Positions 1 through 8,531 of a stretch of 64,000 bases of DNA are shown here, piece by piece. This DNA comes from Pacificitalea sp040119125 (GTDB lineage Bacteria; Pseudomonadota; Alphaproteobacteria; Rhodobacterales; Rhodobacteraceae). The stretch covers positions 1 to 64,000 of the forward strand of contig JBEDTR010000004.1 in NCBI GenBank assembly GCA_040119125.1. Direction: 5' to 3'. The position numbers and the translations under genes were made by a program. Under the pieces are notes generated by a model that did not search any database, had not been told where the DNA came from, and worked only from the letters and a program-made list of their open reading frames with translations. The first letter of the stretch is position 1, and the number at the start of each line of letters is the position of its first letter.

Positions 1-48
1 CAAACCTAGAAAGAAGTCAGACAATCTCTCTAAACGATCCCTCAACAC

Positions 49-125
<77 letters not shown>

Positions 126-155
126 AAAACAGCCAGAAATACTACAAAAAACACC

Positions 156-175
156 AGCCTCGCTCATGCGAGGCT
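156..175 (+). terminator. Hairpin downstream of the initiator tRNA
   Basis: A perfect 8-bp inverted repeat, agcctcgc-tcat-gcgaggct, lies 30 bp after the tRNA, with only a short T run behind it. It probably ends or processes the tRNA transcript. The weak U tract makes intrinsic termination likely rather than certain. Confidence 0.6.
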
Positions 176-725
176 TTCCGCGTTTGCGCTCCAGGCGGTA
201 CTACGCTGGTGCTACGTTTTGAGCGCCTAGAAGTGGTGCGCGCGTAGCGGTGGTGTGTATCGAGTGAAGCGTGCCATCACGTGGCAGCCACTGGCTCTGG
301 GCTTAAAGGTCGCAGCTGTATCCACTATTCCGCCTAAACGGTGACCAGTTTGGCAATTTTTGGCCACAGCATCGGTCATCGACTTTTCCGCAGTGCTCTG
401 CTCACCGGTTCTCAATGGCTGCTGGCCAAGTCAGTGACCATCTAGGGGCTGGGGCTGCAGCGTGGCCGAGAAGCCCTCCTGACGCAGAACACCTGCTCTC
501 GGATGGAGGGCATGATGCAAACTAGATCCGTTAGGCTCCAACGGACAACGAGTCTCCCAGGAGGTCGCTTGGGTGAAACTCTCCGGCCTTCCGGCAGGCC
601 CGGGTGAATTTCAGTACCTATGAAATGTGACCAATACCTGCTGCAGAAAACCCATTTTGTGAACGCACTGAACCGGGCCGAGCTCGTCAGTGCCGGGCCT
701 GAAGACCGGGGCGATTGCGTTCGCT
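176..725. other. Gene-free stretch between tRNA and the AcnX gene
   Basis: About 550 bp with only short open frames of ordinary-looking translation and no recognisable ribosome site, repeat or integrase. It may be decayed DNA at the edge of the catabolic region. I see nothing that can be called. Confidence 0.5.
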
Positions 726-2402
726 TCACTGCAACCAATCGGGAAGCTGCTTGGGCATATAGCCCTGTTCGGCCGCAGCTACGCAATCCGCGAGGCTGCC
801 GAAGCGCACCGAACGGCCTGACAGGCCTGGCGCGTAATGGGCGTATTTACCGGAATTTGTCATCAGGTTCTTTGCGGCGGGGGGGAAGACCGGTTCAGAA
901 ATGGAGCACCAGCACAAATCTTTTACGAGTTGCACGCCGGCGGCATCAAGCACGGACAAGAGCCCTTCGGCATCTGCCGCCGCATAGGTCGCGCGTCCAA
1001 GGGTGACGATCATCGGGGTCGCAGGCCGGCATGTGCGGCCTGCCCTCAATCCTGCCAGGCGCCGGGTCTCGCTGAGCGAAAAGTGCGGGCTGCCCAGGGC
1101 GACCAAGTCAACCTCGACCGGGCCGCTGTTCAATTGCGCCCATGCTTGCGCCAGCATATCGCGCGTCACATTGATACACGGAGCATCCGCTCCGGGTTCA
1201 AGATGGCCTTCAGGCGTCACACCGCGGATATGCAAGATGGGCGCCGCCGAGGTGGTGCCGAATGCGGCACAGAGCGCTTTAAGATCATCGGTGTTAAGCT
1301 GGGCATCTTCGAGACCTTCGATCACGGGGATCTGCGATGGCGCGTTCTGACCTGCGATCCAGCCGATGAGCGGCCACAGTGCTTCTGTATGGCCTTTGGG
1401 GAGGTCGATGGAGATGCGCATCTGAGGTTGCCGGTTTTCAGTGAGATAGACGCCGGACCGGGGCGCGCGACCGGTCATTGCAACGAATAGGTCGAAGAAA
1501 TCCGGGTGTTTGACTGTGCGCGCGCCAAGCACACTATTGGCGTAGATCACCGCGTTCGATTCCGACCAGCCGATATCTTCGCCCGCGACCGGCCTGTCTT
1601 CGGCCAGGTAGGGCGCGCAGGTGAATGTCGGGGTTGCCCCCATTTTAACATAGGCTTCGGCCAGCCGGCTTGCGGGCTCACCGAAAATCGGCGGGACATT
1701 CTGGGCGCGCCAATTGTCGTGATCGACCGAGATCGCGTTCATCGTGGTCGGCACTTTTACCTGTGCGCCCATCTTCATGATGGTTTCCGCAAAGACTAGG
1801 TTGGCACTGCTTGCGTAGATGCAGCCGTCGATATGGCCCCGGGTTATGTCGGTCAATTGCTCGGCACCCTGCACCACGCCCATGGTGAATATCGCCTCCA
1901 TCGCCAGTTGGACCGCTTCGCCATGCGCGCCTTCAAGCATCGCCTTGTCATCCGGCGACATGCTCAATGCGGATGGATCGAGCGGGCTCAGCTCCAATGA
2001 CAGATCATTTGCGACAATGCGGTTGTCCAGGACGGCCGCATCGCGCTGTGCCGCCAGCAGGTCATAATCAGGTCGCGACAGGCGCACTACAGCGATCGGA
2101 CGGTCGAACATCCGGTCGGCGATGAAGGCGCCAAGAGTCAGGATGTCTTCTGGTTCGTGAAAGACCAGCGCAGCCGGGGCATGGCCGTTCAGGGCTAACT
2201 CCAACAAGACCCCGCTACCCGAACAAGACCCTCGGCTGGTCGGCATCATGACGATGCGCCCGGCCATGGATGCGCCGCATTGGGGATGATGGGCGTCTTG
2301 AATGACGCCGGTTGTCGCATCGACGCCCCCCCAGAAGCTCAACCCTTCGTCACAGGCCAGAATTGGGCCGCTGACATTATGTGCCACGATGATCTGGTTC
2401 AT
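726..2402 (-). CDS. Aconitase X, probable cis-3-hydroxy-L-proline dehydratase
   Basis: 558 residues. An N-terminal swivelling domain (about 1-135) carries the PTSRGSCSGSGVLLE-type motif (about 54-68) and is fused to the large aconitase-X catalytic domain (about 150-558), with conserved blocks CIYASSANLVFAETI and a Cys-rich DLCWCSISEP near 495-504 suited to Fe-S ligation. Fused single-chain AcnX proteins of this length are known as cis-3-hydroxy-L-proline dehydratases giving delta1-pyrroline-2-carboxylate; archaeal AcnX splits into two subunits and acts on mevalonate 5-phosphate. The start at 2402 follows an AAAGGAA site; longer in-frame extensions run into the promoter. It is divergent from the GntR operon, which encodes an amino-acid transporter and a pyrroline-reductase-type enzyme. 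Substrate is inferred from family and context. Confidence 0.88.
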   Translation of the reverse strand: MNQIIVAHNVSGPILACDEGLSFWGGVDATTGVIQDAHHPQCGASMAGRIVMMPTSRGSCSGSGVLLELALNGHAPAALVFHEPEDILTLGAFIADRMFDRPIAVVRLSRPDYDLLAAQRDAAVLDNRIVANDLSLELSPLDPSALSMSPDDKAMLEGAHGEAVQLAMEAIFTMGVVQGAEQLTDITRGHIDGCIYASSANLVFAETIMKMGAQVKVPTTMNAISVDHDNWRAQNVPPIFGEPASRLAEAYVKMGATPTFTCAPYLAEDRPVAGEDIGWSESNAVIYANSVLGARTVKHPDFFDLFVAMTGRAPRSGVYLTENRQPQMRISIDLPKGHTEALWPLIGWIAGQNAPSQIPVIEGLEDAQLNTDDLKALCAAFGTTSAAPILHIRGVTPEGHLEPGADAPCINVTRDMLAQAWAQLNSGPVEVDLVALGSPHFSLSETRRLAGLRAGRTCRPATPMIVTLGRATYAAADAEGLLSVLDAAGVQLVKDLCWCSISEPVFPPAAKNLMTNSGKYAHYAPGLSGRSVRFGSLADCVAAAEQGYMPKQLPDWLQ

Positions 2403-2498
2403 GGACGTATTCCTTTGTTTGCTCGTTTTCTGAGCGTTTTTTTGTGAGCTCGCGGCGAATGGGGGCCAGAACGGCCGAGCTGGCTTGCTCCCTCTTGA

Positions 2499-2511
2499 AT
2501 ACATGATGTAT
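2499..2511. promoter_or_regulatory. Probable GntR/FCD operator
   Basis: Perfect palindrome ATACAT-G-ATGTAT in the divergent promoter region between AcnX and the GntR gene. Its A/T-rich GTAT-type half sites fit FadR-like FCD regulators. Its position suggests the adjacent regulator controls both directions. Confidence 0.6.
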
Positions 2512-2567
2512 ACAAACCTGAGCAAGGTGAGGCGCCCGGTCTTGCCGATATTTCTAAGGCCTGTGGA

Positions 2568-3308
2568 ATGACTGCGGAAAAAACAGCCAAACCCTACCAG
2601 CGCGGTCTCGCCGCTTCGGAAATCCATGACATCCTGCGCGATGAAATCCTGACGCTGACGCTGGAGCCGGGCTCGCCGCTGGACGAAGTGGGGCTATCCA
2701 CGCGCTTTGCCGTTTCTCGCTCGCCGATCCGCGAGGCGCTTTATCGGCTGACGTCATCGCGCCTCGCGCAGCGGCTGCCGAACCGGTCAACGATTGTCGC
2801 GCCGGTCGAGCTCAACCTGTTTCCTGAATTCATTCAGGCGCTGGATGTGCAGCAGCGGCTTGCCACGCGGCTGGCGGCGCAAAACCGGACGGTCGATGAT
2901 ATCGCGCGTCTGCGGCGCCTTGCGGATGCCTTCAATCTTTATGTCGAAGAAACCGACGCGCTGCGCATCATGCAGACGAATTTCGCCTTTCATGTCGGCG
3001 TGGCCGAAGCGGGGCGCAACCCTTATGTGACGCGGCAATATCGTGTGCTGCTATCGGAGGCCCGCAGATTGCTGCATATCCATGTGCGGTTTCTGGATGC
3101 GGCCAACCGTAAGCATGTGATGCGGGACCAGCACCATGATTTCGTCGATGCGATTGAGGCGCAGGATATCGAAGCCGCCGATGCCATCGCCCACGCGCAT
3201 TCGATGCAGTTTCACGACCGGTTTCTCGCGGCTTTGCGGCATGTGCCCGATGACAGCTTCAAGGTGGGCGACCCTCCCGCGCTTAACACGACTGGGGCAG
3301 GCAAGTGA
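2568..3308 (+). CDS. GntR-family (FCD) transcriptional regulator
   Basis: 246 residues: an N-terminal winged helix (about 15-75, with the VSRSPIREALYRL recognition-helix pattern) and an all-helical FCD effector domain (about 85-215). FCD regulators sense small carboxylates or sugar acids and usually act as repressors released by substrate. It is the first gene of the operon running to ProC and lies beside the divergent AcnX gene, with a palindrome at 2499-2511 between them. Its stop overlaps the next start by 4 nt (GTGA). It probably regulates the imino-acid catabolic cluster; the ligand is unknown. Confidence 0.88.
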   Translation: MTAEKTAKPYQRGLAASEIHDILRDEILTLTLEPGSPLDEVGLSTRFAVSRSPIREALYRLTSSRLAQRLPNRSTIVAPVELNLFPEFIQALDVQQRLATRLAAQNRTVDDIARLRRLADAFNLYVEETDALRIMQTNFAFHVGVAEAGRNPYVTRQYRVLLSEARRLLHIHVRFLDAANRKHVMRDQHHDFVDAIEAQDIEAADAIAHAHSMQFHDRFLAALRHVPDDSFKVGDPPALNTTGAGK

Positions 3309-4462
3309 GCCGGATCGCCCGTATCAGCCTAGCCAGCCATGTAAATGATCTGGGCGGCAAGCTGTGGAATCCGGCAATTCGCTGGACCCAGAAGCACGCC
3401 GTCTTTGTGGTGATCGAGGATGATCTGGGCCATGTCGGGCTGGGGGAATGCTGGTGTTTCGACACGGCACCGGATGCGCTTTTGGCCTTTCTGCGCACCG
3501 AGGTGCTGCCGCATTTCATCGGCGCCGAGCTGTCCGACGCCGAAGAGCTAACACAGCGGCTGGTCAATCGCGCCACGCTTACCGCGCGGCATGGAATGCT
3601 GGCATCCGCCCTGTCGGGAATTGATCTGGCCGTTTGGGACATCCGAGCGCGTCACGCGGAGCTGCCGCTTTGGCGGTTGCTCAACCCGCAAGGAAGCGGC
3701 GCGGTCGCGCTTTACGCCAGCGGCGGTCTTTATGGGCAGGACAAGACGACCGACGATCTGACCCGTGAAATGGCGGGTTATGAGGCGCAGGGGTTTGGTC
3801 TGAGCAAGATGAAGATCGGCGGGCTGTCGATCTCGGAGGATCTGGCGCGGGTCCGGGCCGTTCTGGCAGCGCTTCCCCCCGAGGCACGCCTCATCATTGA
3901 CGGGGTCTATTCCTACACGGCCGATCAGGCGCGCCGGATATACGAGTCCCTTCCGGAAGGCCGGATTGAAGCATTTCAATCGCCGGTCAGGGCACATGAC
4001 TTGGACGGTATGGCCGCATTATCGCGTGCGAATGTCCCGGTGATGGCGCTTGAAGCCGAATATCGCCGCGAGATGCATGAGCTTTTGGTGCACAAGGCGC
4101 AGGTCGCGTTTCTTCAGACGGCGCCTATTGCCAGCGGCGGCGTGGCCGGGGTGCGCGCATTGGCCGATCTCTGCACCGAAACCGACACCCAGCTGTCGCT
4201 GGAAGTGTCGTCGACCGGGCTGGCTTTGATGGCGGCCTGCCATCTCGCCGCATCGGAGCCGCTCGTGGCGCATGTGGAATATCACATGGTGCATCAGGTC
4301 TTCTTTGATGAGTTCGACCTGCAGCCGCCGCAATTCAGCCCTTTGACCTTCGCCCTTCCGGACACTCCCGGATTGGGCGTGTCGCTGCCGGCACACGCCA
4401 TGACAGCAGCCAAACCAATGGACGCGCCAGTCGCGTCCGAAGAGCCGCGTAAGCAGCCATGA
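3305..4462 (+). CDS. Enolase-superfamily (MR/MLE-like) enzyme, divergent
   Basis: 385 residues with an N-terminal capping domain (about 1-125) and a TIM-barrel region. A KMK pair (K168, K170) matches the KxK motif on the second barrel strand. Expected metal ligands align as D199, Q225 (normally Glu, in FQSP) and E250. The sixth and seventh strands read FLQTAP and LEVSS, where the Asp/His or Lys catalytic residues would be expected. The usual acid-base set is therefore not visible by eye. GTG start overlaps the GntR stop. Members of this superfamily act as hydroxyproline 2-epimerases or cis-3-hydroxyproline dehydratases, which fits the neighbours; activity here is uncertain. Confidence 0.8.
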   Translation: MSRIARISLASHVNDLGGKLWNPAIRWTQKHAVFVVIEDDLGHVGLGECWCFDTAPDALLAFLRTEVLPHFIGAELSDAEELTQRLVNRATLTARHGMLASALSGIDLAVWDIRARHAELPLWRLLNPQGSGAVALYASGGLYGQDKTTDDLTREMAGYEAQGFGLSKMKIGGLSISEDLARVRAVLAALPPEARLIIDGVYSYTADQARRIYESLPEGRIEAFQSPVRAHDLDGMAALSRANVPVMALEAEYRREMHELLVHKAQVAFLQTAPIASGGVAGVRALADLCTETDTQLSLEVSSTGLALMAACHLAASEPLVAHVEYHMVHQVFFDEFDLQPPQFSPLTFALPDTPGLGVSLPAHAMTAAKPMDAPVASEEPRKQP

Positions 4463-4490
4463 TCCCATACTTCAACAGACGGAGAGACAT

Positions 4491-5525
4491 ATGACCAATT
4501 CCCTTATCAAGCTTGTCGGCGCAGCGGCGATCGCGCTGTCAAGCGGCGGCGTCGCCAGCGCGCAGGACGCCAACCTGCTGGACACGATCAAGGAGCGCGA
4601 CAGCCTTCTTTGCACGGGCCATAACGGCAGCTATCTCGGCTTCGCCGAAGTGGACGCAGAGGGCGCGTGGCAGGGGTTCGATATCGAATTTTGCAAGGCA
4701 CTGGCGACAGCCATCCTTGGCAGCCCCGACAAGCTGCAAGTGATCCCCGTCAGCTTTGCGCAGCGGTTCCCCGCGCTGCAATCGGGTGATGTCGACGTCA
4801 TCATCAAGGTTACCGGCTGGACGCAATCGCGTGACACCGATCTGGGCCTGCAATTCTCGCGCCCCTATTTCATTGGTCCTTTCTACACGATGGCCAAAAC
4901 CGAGCTGGGCGCTCAGTCGATTGCGGATCTCGATGGCGGCGTATTTTGCGTAAACGCCGGCACCACGGTCGAGCGGGTTCTGGCGGATTACATGGAGGTG
5001 AACGACGTCTCCTATGAGCCGCTTGCCTTCGAAAAGGGCGAAGAGCTGCGTGCGGCGTTCTACAATGGCCGTTGCGACGCGATTGCGGGCTTTGGTCCTT
5101 TCCTTTCCGCCACTCGCGTCAATGCGCCCGATCCCGAAGCCTTCACCATTCTCGGCGACGTGATGAAGCTGGAGCCCGAAGGCATCGTGGTGCGTCAGGG
5201 ACAAGATGATTTCCTCGATGTCATCAACTGGATGGTCAGCGCCCTGCTGATGGCCGAAGAAGCCGGCATCACCCAAGCCAATGTCGATGACATGAAAGCC
5301 AACCCGCCGTCGCCTACGATCGAGCGGCTGCTGGGCGTATCCCCCGGCGTGGGCGAGCGGATGGGGCTGAGCGATGACTGGGCCTATAACGTGATCAAGA
5401 CCGTCGGAAACTACGGGGAAATCTATGATCGCACGATTGGCGACGGATCTCGCTACAAGCTGCCGCGCGGACTGAACAATCTGTGGAACAACGGCGGCAT
5501 CCTGTATCCGCTGGTTCTCGACTAA
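4491..5525 (+). CDS. Amino-acid ABC transporter, periplasmic binding protein (AapJ-like)
   Basis: 344 residues with a signal peptide (about 1-24, ending GGVASA-QD), then a type-3 solute-binding fold with the YLGFAEVDAEGAWQGFDIEFC and RDTDLGLQFSRPYF regions typical of the AapJ/BztA branch of polar amino-acid binding proteins. It delivers substrate to the permeases encoded immediately downstream. AapJ/BztA proteins are usually broad L-amino-acid binders; linkage to AcnX and pyrroline enzymes suggests an imino acid or hydroxyproline. A strong hairpin separates it from the permease genes. Confidence 0.92.
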   Translation: MTNSLIKLVGAAAIALSSGGVASAQDANLLDTIKERDSLLCTGHNGSYLGFAEVDAEGAWQGFDIEFCKALATAILGSPDKLQVIPVSFAQRFPALQSGDVDVIIKVTGWTQSRDTDLGLQFSRPYFIGPFYTMAKTELGAQSIADLDGGVFCVNAGTTVERVLADYMEVNDVSYEPLAFEKGEELRAAFYNGRCDAIAGFGPFLSATRVNAPDPEAFTILGDVMKLEPEGIVVRQGQDDFLDVINWMVSALLMAEEAGITQANVDDMKANPPSPTIERLLGVSPGVGERMGLSDDWAYNVIKTVGNYGEIYDRTIGDGSRYKLPRGLNNLWNNGGILYPLVLD

Positions 5526-5534
5526 GCGCGACCC

Positions 5535-5563
5535 AAGAGCCGCCCGTTCGCCGGGCGGCTCTT
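5535..5563 (+). promoter_or_regulatory. Intra-operon hairpin after the binding-protein gene
   Basis: A perfect 12-bp stem (5535-5546 with 5552-5563) and a 5-nt loop lie between the binding-protein stop and the permease start. There is no long T tract. Such hairpins commonly stabilise the upstream message or partially terminate transcription, giving excess binding protein over permease. Confidence 0.7.
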
Positions 5564-5583
5564 CCTTCAGTCGGAAAGAAATC

Positions 5584-6720
5584 ATGCATACGATCCTTGC
5601 ATCTCGCCGTTTCAGACGGGCGGCGATACAGGCCGCATTTGTCGGCTTCATCCTGCTGGTGCTGGTCGGCCTTGTCGTGACCACGCAGCAGAACATCGTT
5701 GCCCAAGGCATTGCTACGGGCTTTGGCTTTCTGGAGCGGACCACCGGCTGGCCGATCAACTTTTCGGTCATCGAGGTCAGCGCGCGGTCGACCTATGCGC
5801 GGATCATCCTCGCAGGCTTGCTCAATACGATGCTGGTCGGCTTTCTGACGCTATTCTTCGCCTCTGTTCTGGGGATCATCCTTGCACTGCTGCGCGTGTC
5901 CAGAAACACTCTGCTTCGGCTGGTGGGCACCACCTATGTCGAGGTGTTTCGCAACATCCCGGTCGTTTTGCAGGTGTTTTTCTGGTATGCTGTGCTCACC
6001 CATCTGCCCGGCCCGAAGGAGGCGCATAGCCTTGCCGGTGTGGCGATGCTGTCGAACCGGGGCATCGTGCTGCCCAGCTTTACATTTGTCGAAAACGGAC
6101 TGGTCTATCTGGCGCTTGGCGTTGTCGCGGCGGGTCTGTGGCTTTGGTTTACGCGCAATCGCATATCCCGAGCGGTCCGGCTTGGCGTCGGTCTTGGCGG
6201 TGTGGCTGCATTATTCGTGGGTCTTGTCGTGCTGGGCTACGAGCCGGGCGCACCCATCTTGTCGTTGCCTTACCTCAAGGGGCTGCGCATTGCGGGGGGT
6301 GTGACGCTCAAGCCGGAAATGACGGCGCTGGTCATCGGTCTTGTCCTGTTTGGTGCCGCCTATATCGGCGAGATCATTCGCGGCGGATTGATCGCCGTGG
6401 ATCGCGGGAAGCTCGAAGCCGGGCGTGCTCTCGGGCTGAGCAGCTTTCAGATCAACCGGCTGATCCTCGTGCCGCTGGCGCTACGGGCGTCGTTGCCGTC
6501 GCTGACCAACCAATATGTCTGGCTGATGAAGGCGACCACCGTGGGCCTCGCGGTAGGCTATCCTGATTATTTCGCAGTGATTTCGACCTCGATCAACCAA
6601 AGCGGCCAGACGCTTGAACTACTGGCGTTGCTGATGGGCGGATTCATTGTGCTCAACTACTCGATTGCCTTCGTGATGAACGCGATCAATGACCGCATCA
6701 AGATCAAGGGGAGAAGTTGA
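5584..6720 (+). CDS. Amino-acid ABC transporter permease (AapQ-like)
   Basis: 378 residues with about eight hydrophobic segments and the inner-membrane permease signature around GAAYIGEIIRGGLIAVDRGK (EAA loop, about 258-285). The large insertion after the third segment is typical of AapQ/BztB permeases, which are longer than HisQ/M-type ones. It pairs with the next gene to form the heterodimeric membrane channel. The start ATG follows GGAAAGAA closely. Confidence 0.92.
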   Translation: MHTILASRRFRRAAIQAAFVGFILLVLVGLVVTTQQNIVAQGIATGFGFLERTTGWPINFSVIEVSARSTYARIILAGLLNTMLVGFLTLFFASVLGIILALLRVSRNTLLRLVGTTYVEVFRNIPVVLQVFFWYAVLTHLPGPKEAHSLAGVAMLSNRGIVLPSFTFVENGLVYLALGVVAAGLWLWFTRNRISRAVRLGVGLGGVAALFVGLVVLGYEPGAPILSLPYLKGLRIAGGVTLKPEMTALVIGLVLFGAAYIGEIIRGGLIAVDRGKLEAGRALGLSSFQINRLILVPLALRASLPSLTNQYVWLMKATTVGLAVGYPDYFAVISTSINQSGQTLELLALLMGGFIVLNYSIAFVMNAINDRIKIKGRS

Positions 6721-6721
6721 G

Positions 6722-7801
6722 ATGAGCTACGCCCTCAACAACCCGCAGGAGGCGTCAGGGTTTGTCGCGACCCTACGCAAGCACTTCTTCGCCACCAAAT
6801 TTGACGCTGTCATGTCACTGGCTTTCGGGGCGCTGGTGATCTGGGCGATCGTATCGATCCTTGATTGGGCCGTGTTCGACGCAGTTTTCCGGCTCGAAAA
6901 CCGGGACCAGTGCACCTATGACGCCGGGGCCTGCTGGGCGGTGATCGAAAGCCGGGGACGGCTGATCATGTTTGGTCTTTATCCCTATGCCGAGCAATGG
7001 CGCTCGACCCTTGCCTGCCTTGTGATCATCGCAACGATGATGCTGTCCTGCGTCCCGCTATTCTGGTCGATCCGGCGGCTGCCGATCCTCTGGGTTGGTG
7101 GGTTTGCGACCTTCGTTCTGCTGATGCGAGGCGGGTTTTGGAACATGCCGCTGGTCACGTCTGAGCAATGGGGTGGCTTGGCGCTGACGCTGTTCATCTT
7201 TTCGGCGGTCTTCGTCATCGGGATGCCGCTTGCCGTGCTGTTCGCGCTGGCGCGGCGGTCCGACCTGCCCGTGATTGCCAAAACGTTCGGCCTGATCATC
7301 GACTTCGTGCGCTCCCTGCCGCTGCTGACGATCCTGTTTGCCGCCGCCGTGGTCGTGCCGCTGATCGCCCCCGAAGCGTTGCAAGGCAATAAGCTGATGC
7401 GCGTGGTCGTGGCCTTTGCGGTGTTCTTTGCCGCCTATCAGGCCGAAATCATCCGCGCCGGCCTGCAATCCACGTCCGCCGGACAGGAAGAAGCGGCTGT
7501 CGCGCTGGGGATGCCATACTGGTCGCTGGTGGTGGACATCCTCTTGCCGCAGGCATTTCGCAACACGCTGCCATCGACCATCAACCAGGCGGTCATCACC
7601 TTCAAGGAAACCTCAATCGTGACCTTTGTGGGGTTCTTCGAATTGATGGCCTCGGGCAATGCCGCCATCGGCACTGGCGAATGGGGCAATCAATATGTCG
7701 AGGTCTACGTCTTTCTGGCCCTCGTCTACTTCTTATTTGTCTTTGGCCTATCGCGTTACGGCGCATGGCTGGAAACCCGCATGAGGCTTGGACATGGCTG
7801 A
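6722..7801 (+). CDS. Amino-acid ABC transporter permease (AapM-like)
   Basis: 359 residues with multiple transmembrane helices and the permease EAA-type loop near AAYQAEIIRAGLQSTSAGQ. Length and layout match AapM/BztC. The ATG at 6722 follows a GGGAGAAG ribosome site, so the longer in-frame start at 6689 is unlikely. Its 3' end overlaps the ATPase gene. It forms the channel with the preceding permease. Confidence 0.92.
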   Translation: MSYALNNPQEASGFVATLRKHFFATKFDAVMSLAFGALVIWAIVSILDWAVFDAVFRLENRDQCTYDAGACWAVIESRGRLIMFGLYPYAEQWRSTLACLVIIATMMLSCVPLFWSIRRLPILWVGGFATFVLLMRGGFWNMPLVTSEQWGGLALTLFIFSAVFVIGMPLAVLFALARRSDLPVIAKTFGLIIDFVRSLPLLTILFAAAVVVPLIAPEALQGNKLMRVVVAFAVFFAAYQAEIIRAGLQSTSAGQEEAAVALGMPYWSLVVDILLPQAFRNTLPSTINQAVITFKETSIVTFVGFFELMASGNAAIGTGEWGNQYVEVYVFLALVYFLFVFGLSRYGAWLETRMRLGHG

Positions 7802-8531
7802 TCCTGCAATTTCCATTCAATCGGTGGATAAATATTACGGCGATTATCACGCCCTGCGCGATGTCAGCCTGACTGTGCCGGATGGTGAAACACTGGTCAT
7901 CTGTGGGCCGTCCGGGTCCGGGAAGTCGACGCTGATCCGCTGTATAAACGGCTTGGAAACCTACGCATCCGGCACCGTCAATGTGCTGGGGCTGGCCGTG
8001 GGCGACGACCGGCATCTGTGCAATCTGGTGCGCAAGCAGGTCGGAATGGTGTTTCAAAACTTCAACCTGTTTCCCCATCTAAGTGTTCTGGAAAACTGCG
8101 TGCTGCCCCAGATCCGCGCTATCGGTCAGGACCGCGATGCAGCCACAAAGGTTGCCATGGCGCAGTTGCACAAGATGCGAGTGGAGGAGCACGCCGAGAA
8201 ATTCCCCGATCAGCTTTCAGGCGGGCAGCAACAGCGTGTGGCTCTGGCCCGCGCATTGTGCCTGAAGCCAAAGATCATGCTCTTCGACGAGCCGACCTCC
8301 GCACTTGATCCAGAAATGATTTCGGAGGTTCTCGACGTCATGCAGTCGCTTGCCAAGGAAGACATGACAATCATCTGCGTCACCCATGAAATGGGCTTTG
8401 CGCGCGCTGTTGCCGACCGGGTCATCTTGATGGCCGAGGGAAGGATCGTTGAGGAAGGCACGCCCGAGCAGATGTTCACGGCTCCAACCCAACAGATCAC
8501 ACGCGACTTCATGAAGGCGGTCCACAGATGA
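7794..8531 (+). CDS. Amino-acid ABC transporter ATPase (AapP-like)
   Basis: 245 residues. Walker A GPSGSGKST, Q-loop VFQNFNLFPH, signature LSGGQQQR and Walker B IMLFDEPTSALD are all present, with the switch His in CVTHEMGFA. It powers the transporter encoded by the three preceding genes. The ATG at 7794 overlaps the AapM stop by 8 nt; a TTG two codons upstream is possible but less likely. Its stop overlaps the next start. Confidence 0.94.
   Translation: MADPAISIQSVDKYYGDYHALRDVSLTVPDGETLVICGPSGSGKSTLIRCINGLETYASGTVNVLGLAVGDDRHLCNLVRKQVGMVFQNFNLFPHLSVLENCVLPQIRAIGQDRDAATKVAMAQLHKMRVEEHAEKFPDQLSGGQQQRVALARALCLKPKIMLFDEPTSALDPEMISEVLDVMQSLAKEDMTIICVTHEMGFARAVADRVILMAEGRIVEEGTPEQMFTAPTQQITRDFMKAVHR

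Noticed and set aside
2403..2627. Longer N-terminus for the AcnX gene
   Set aside because: Extension crosses the palindromic operator and promoter region and lacks a ribosome site; AAAGGAA lies before 2402.
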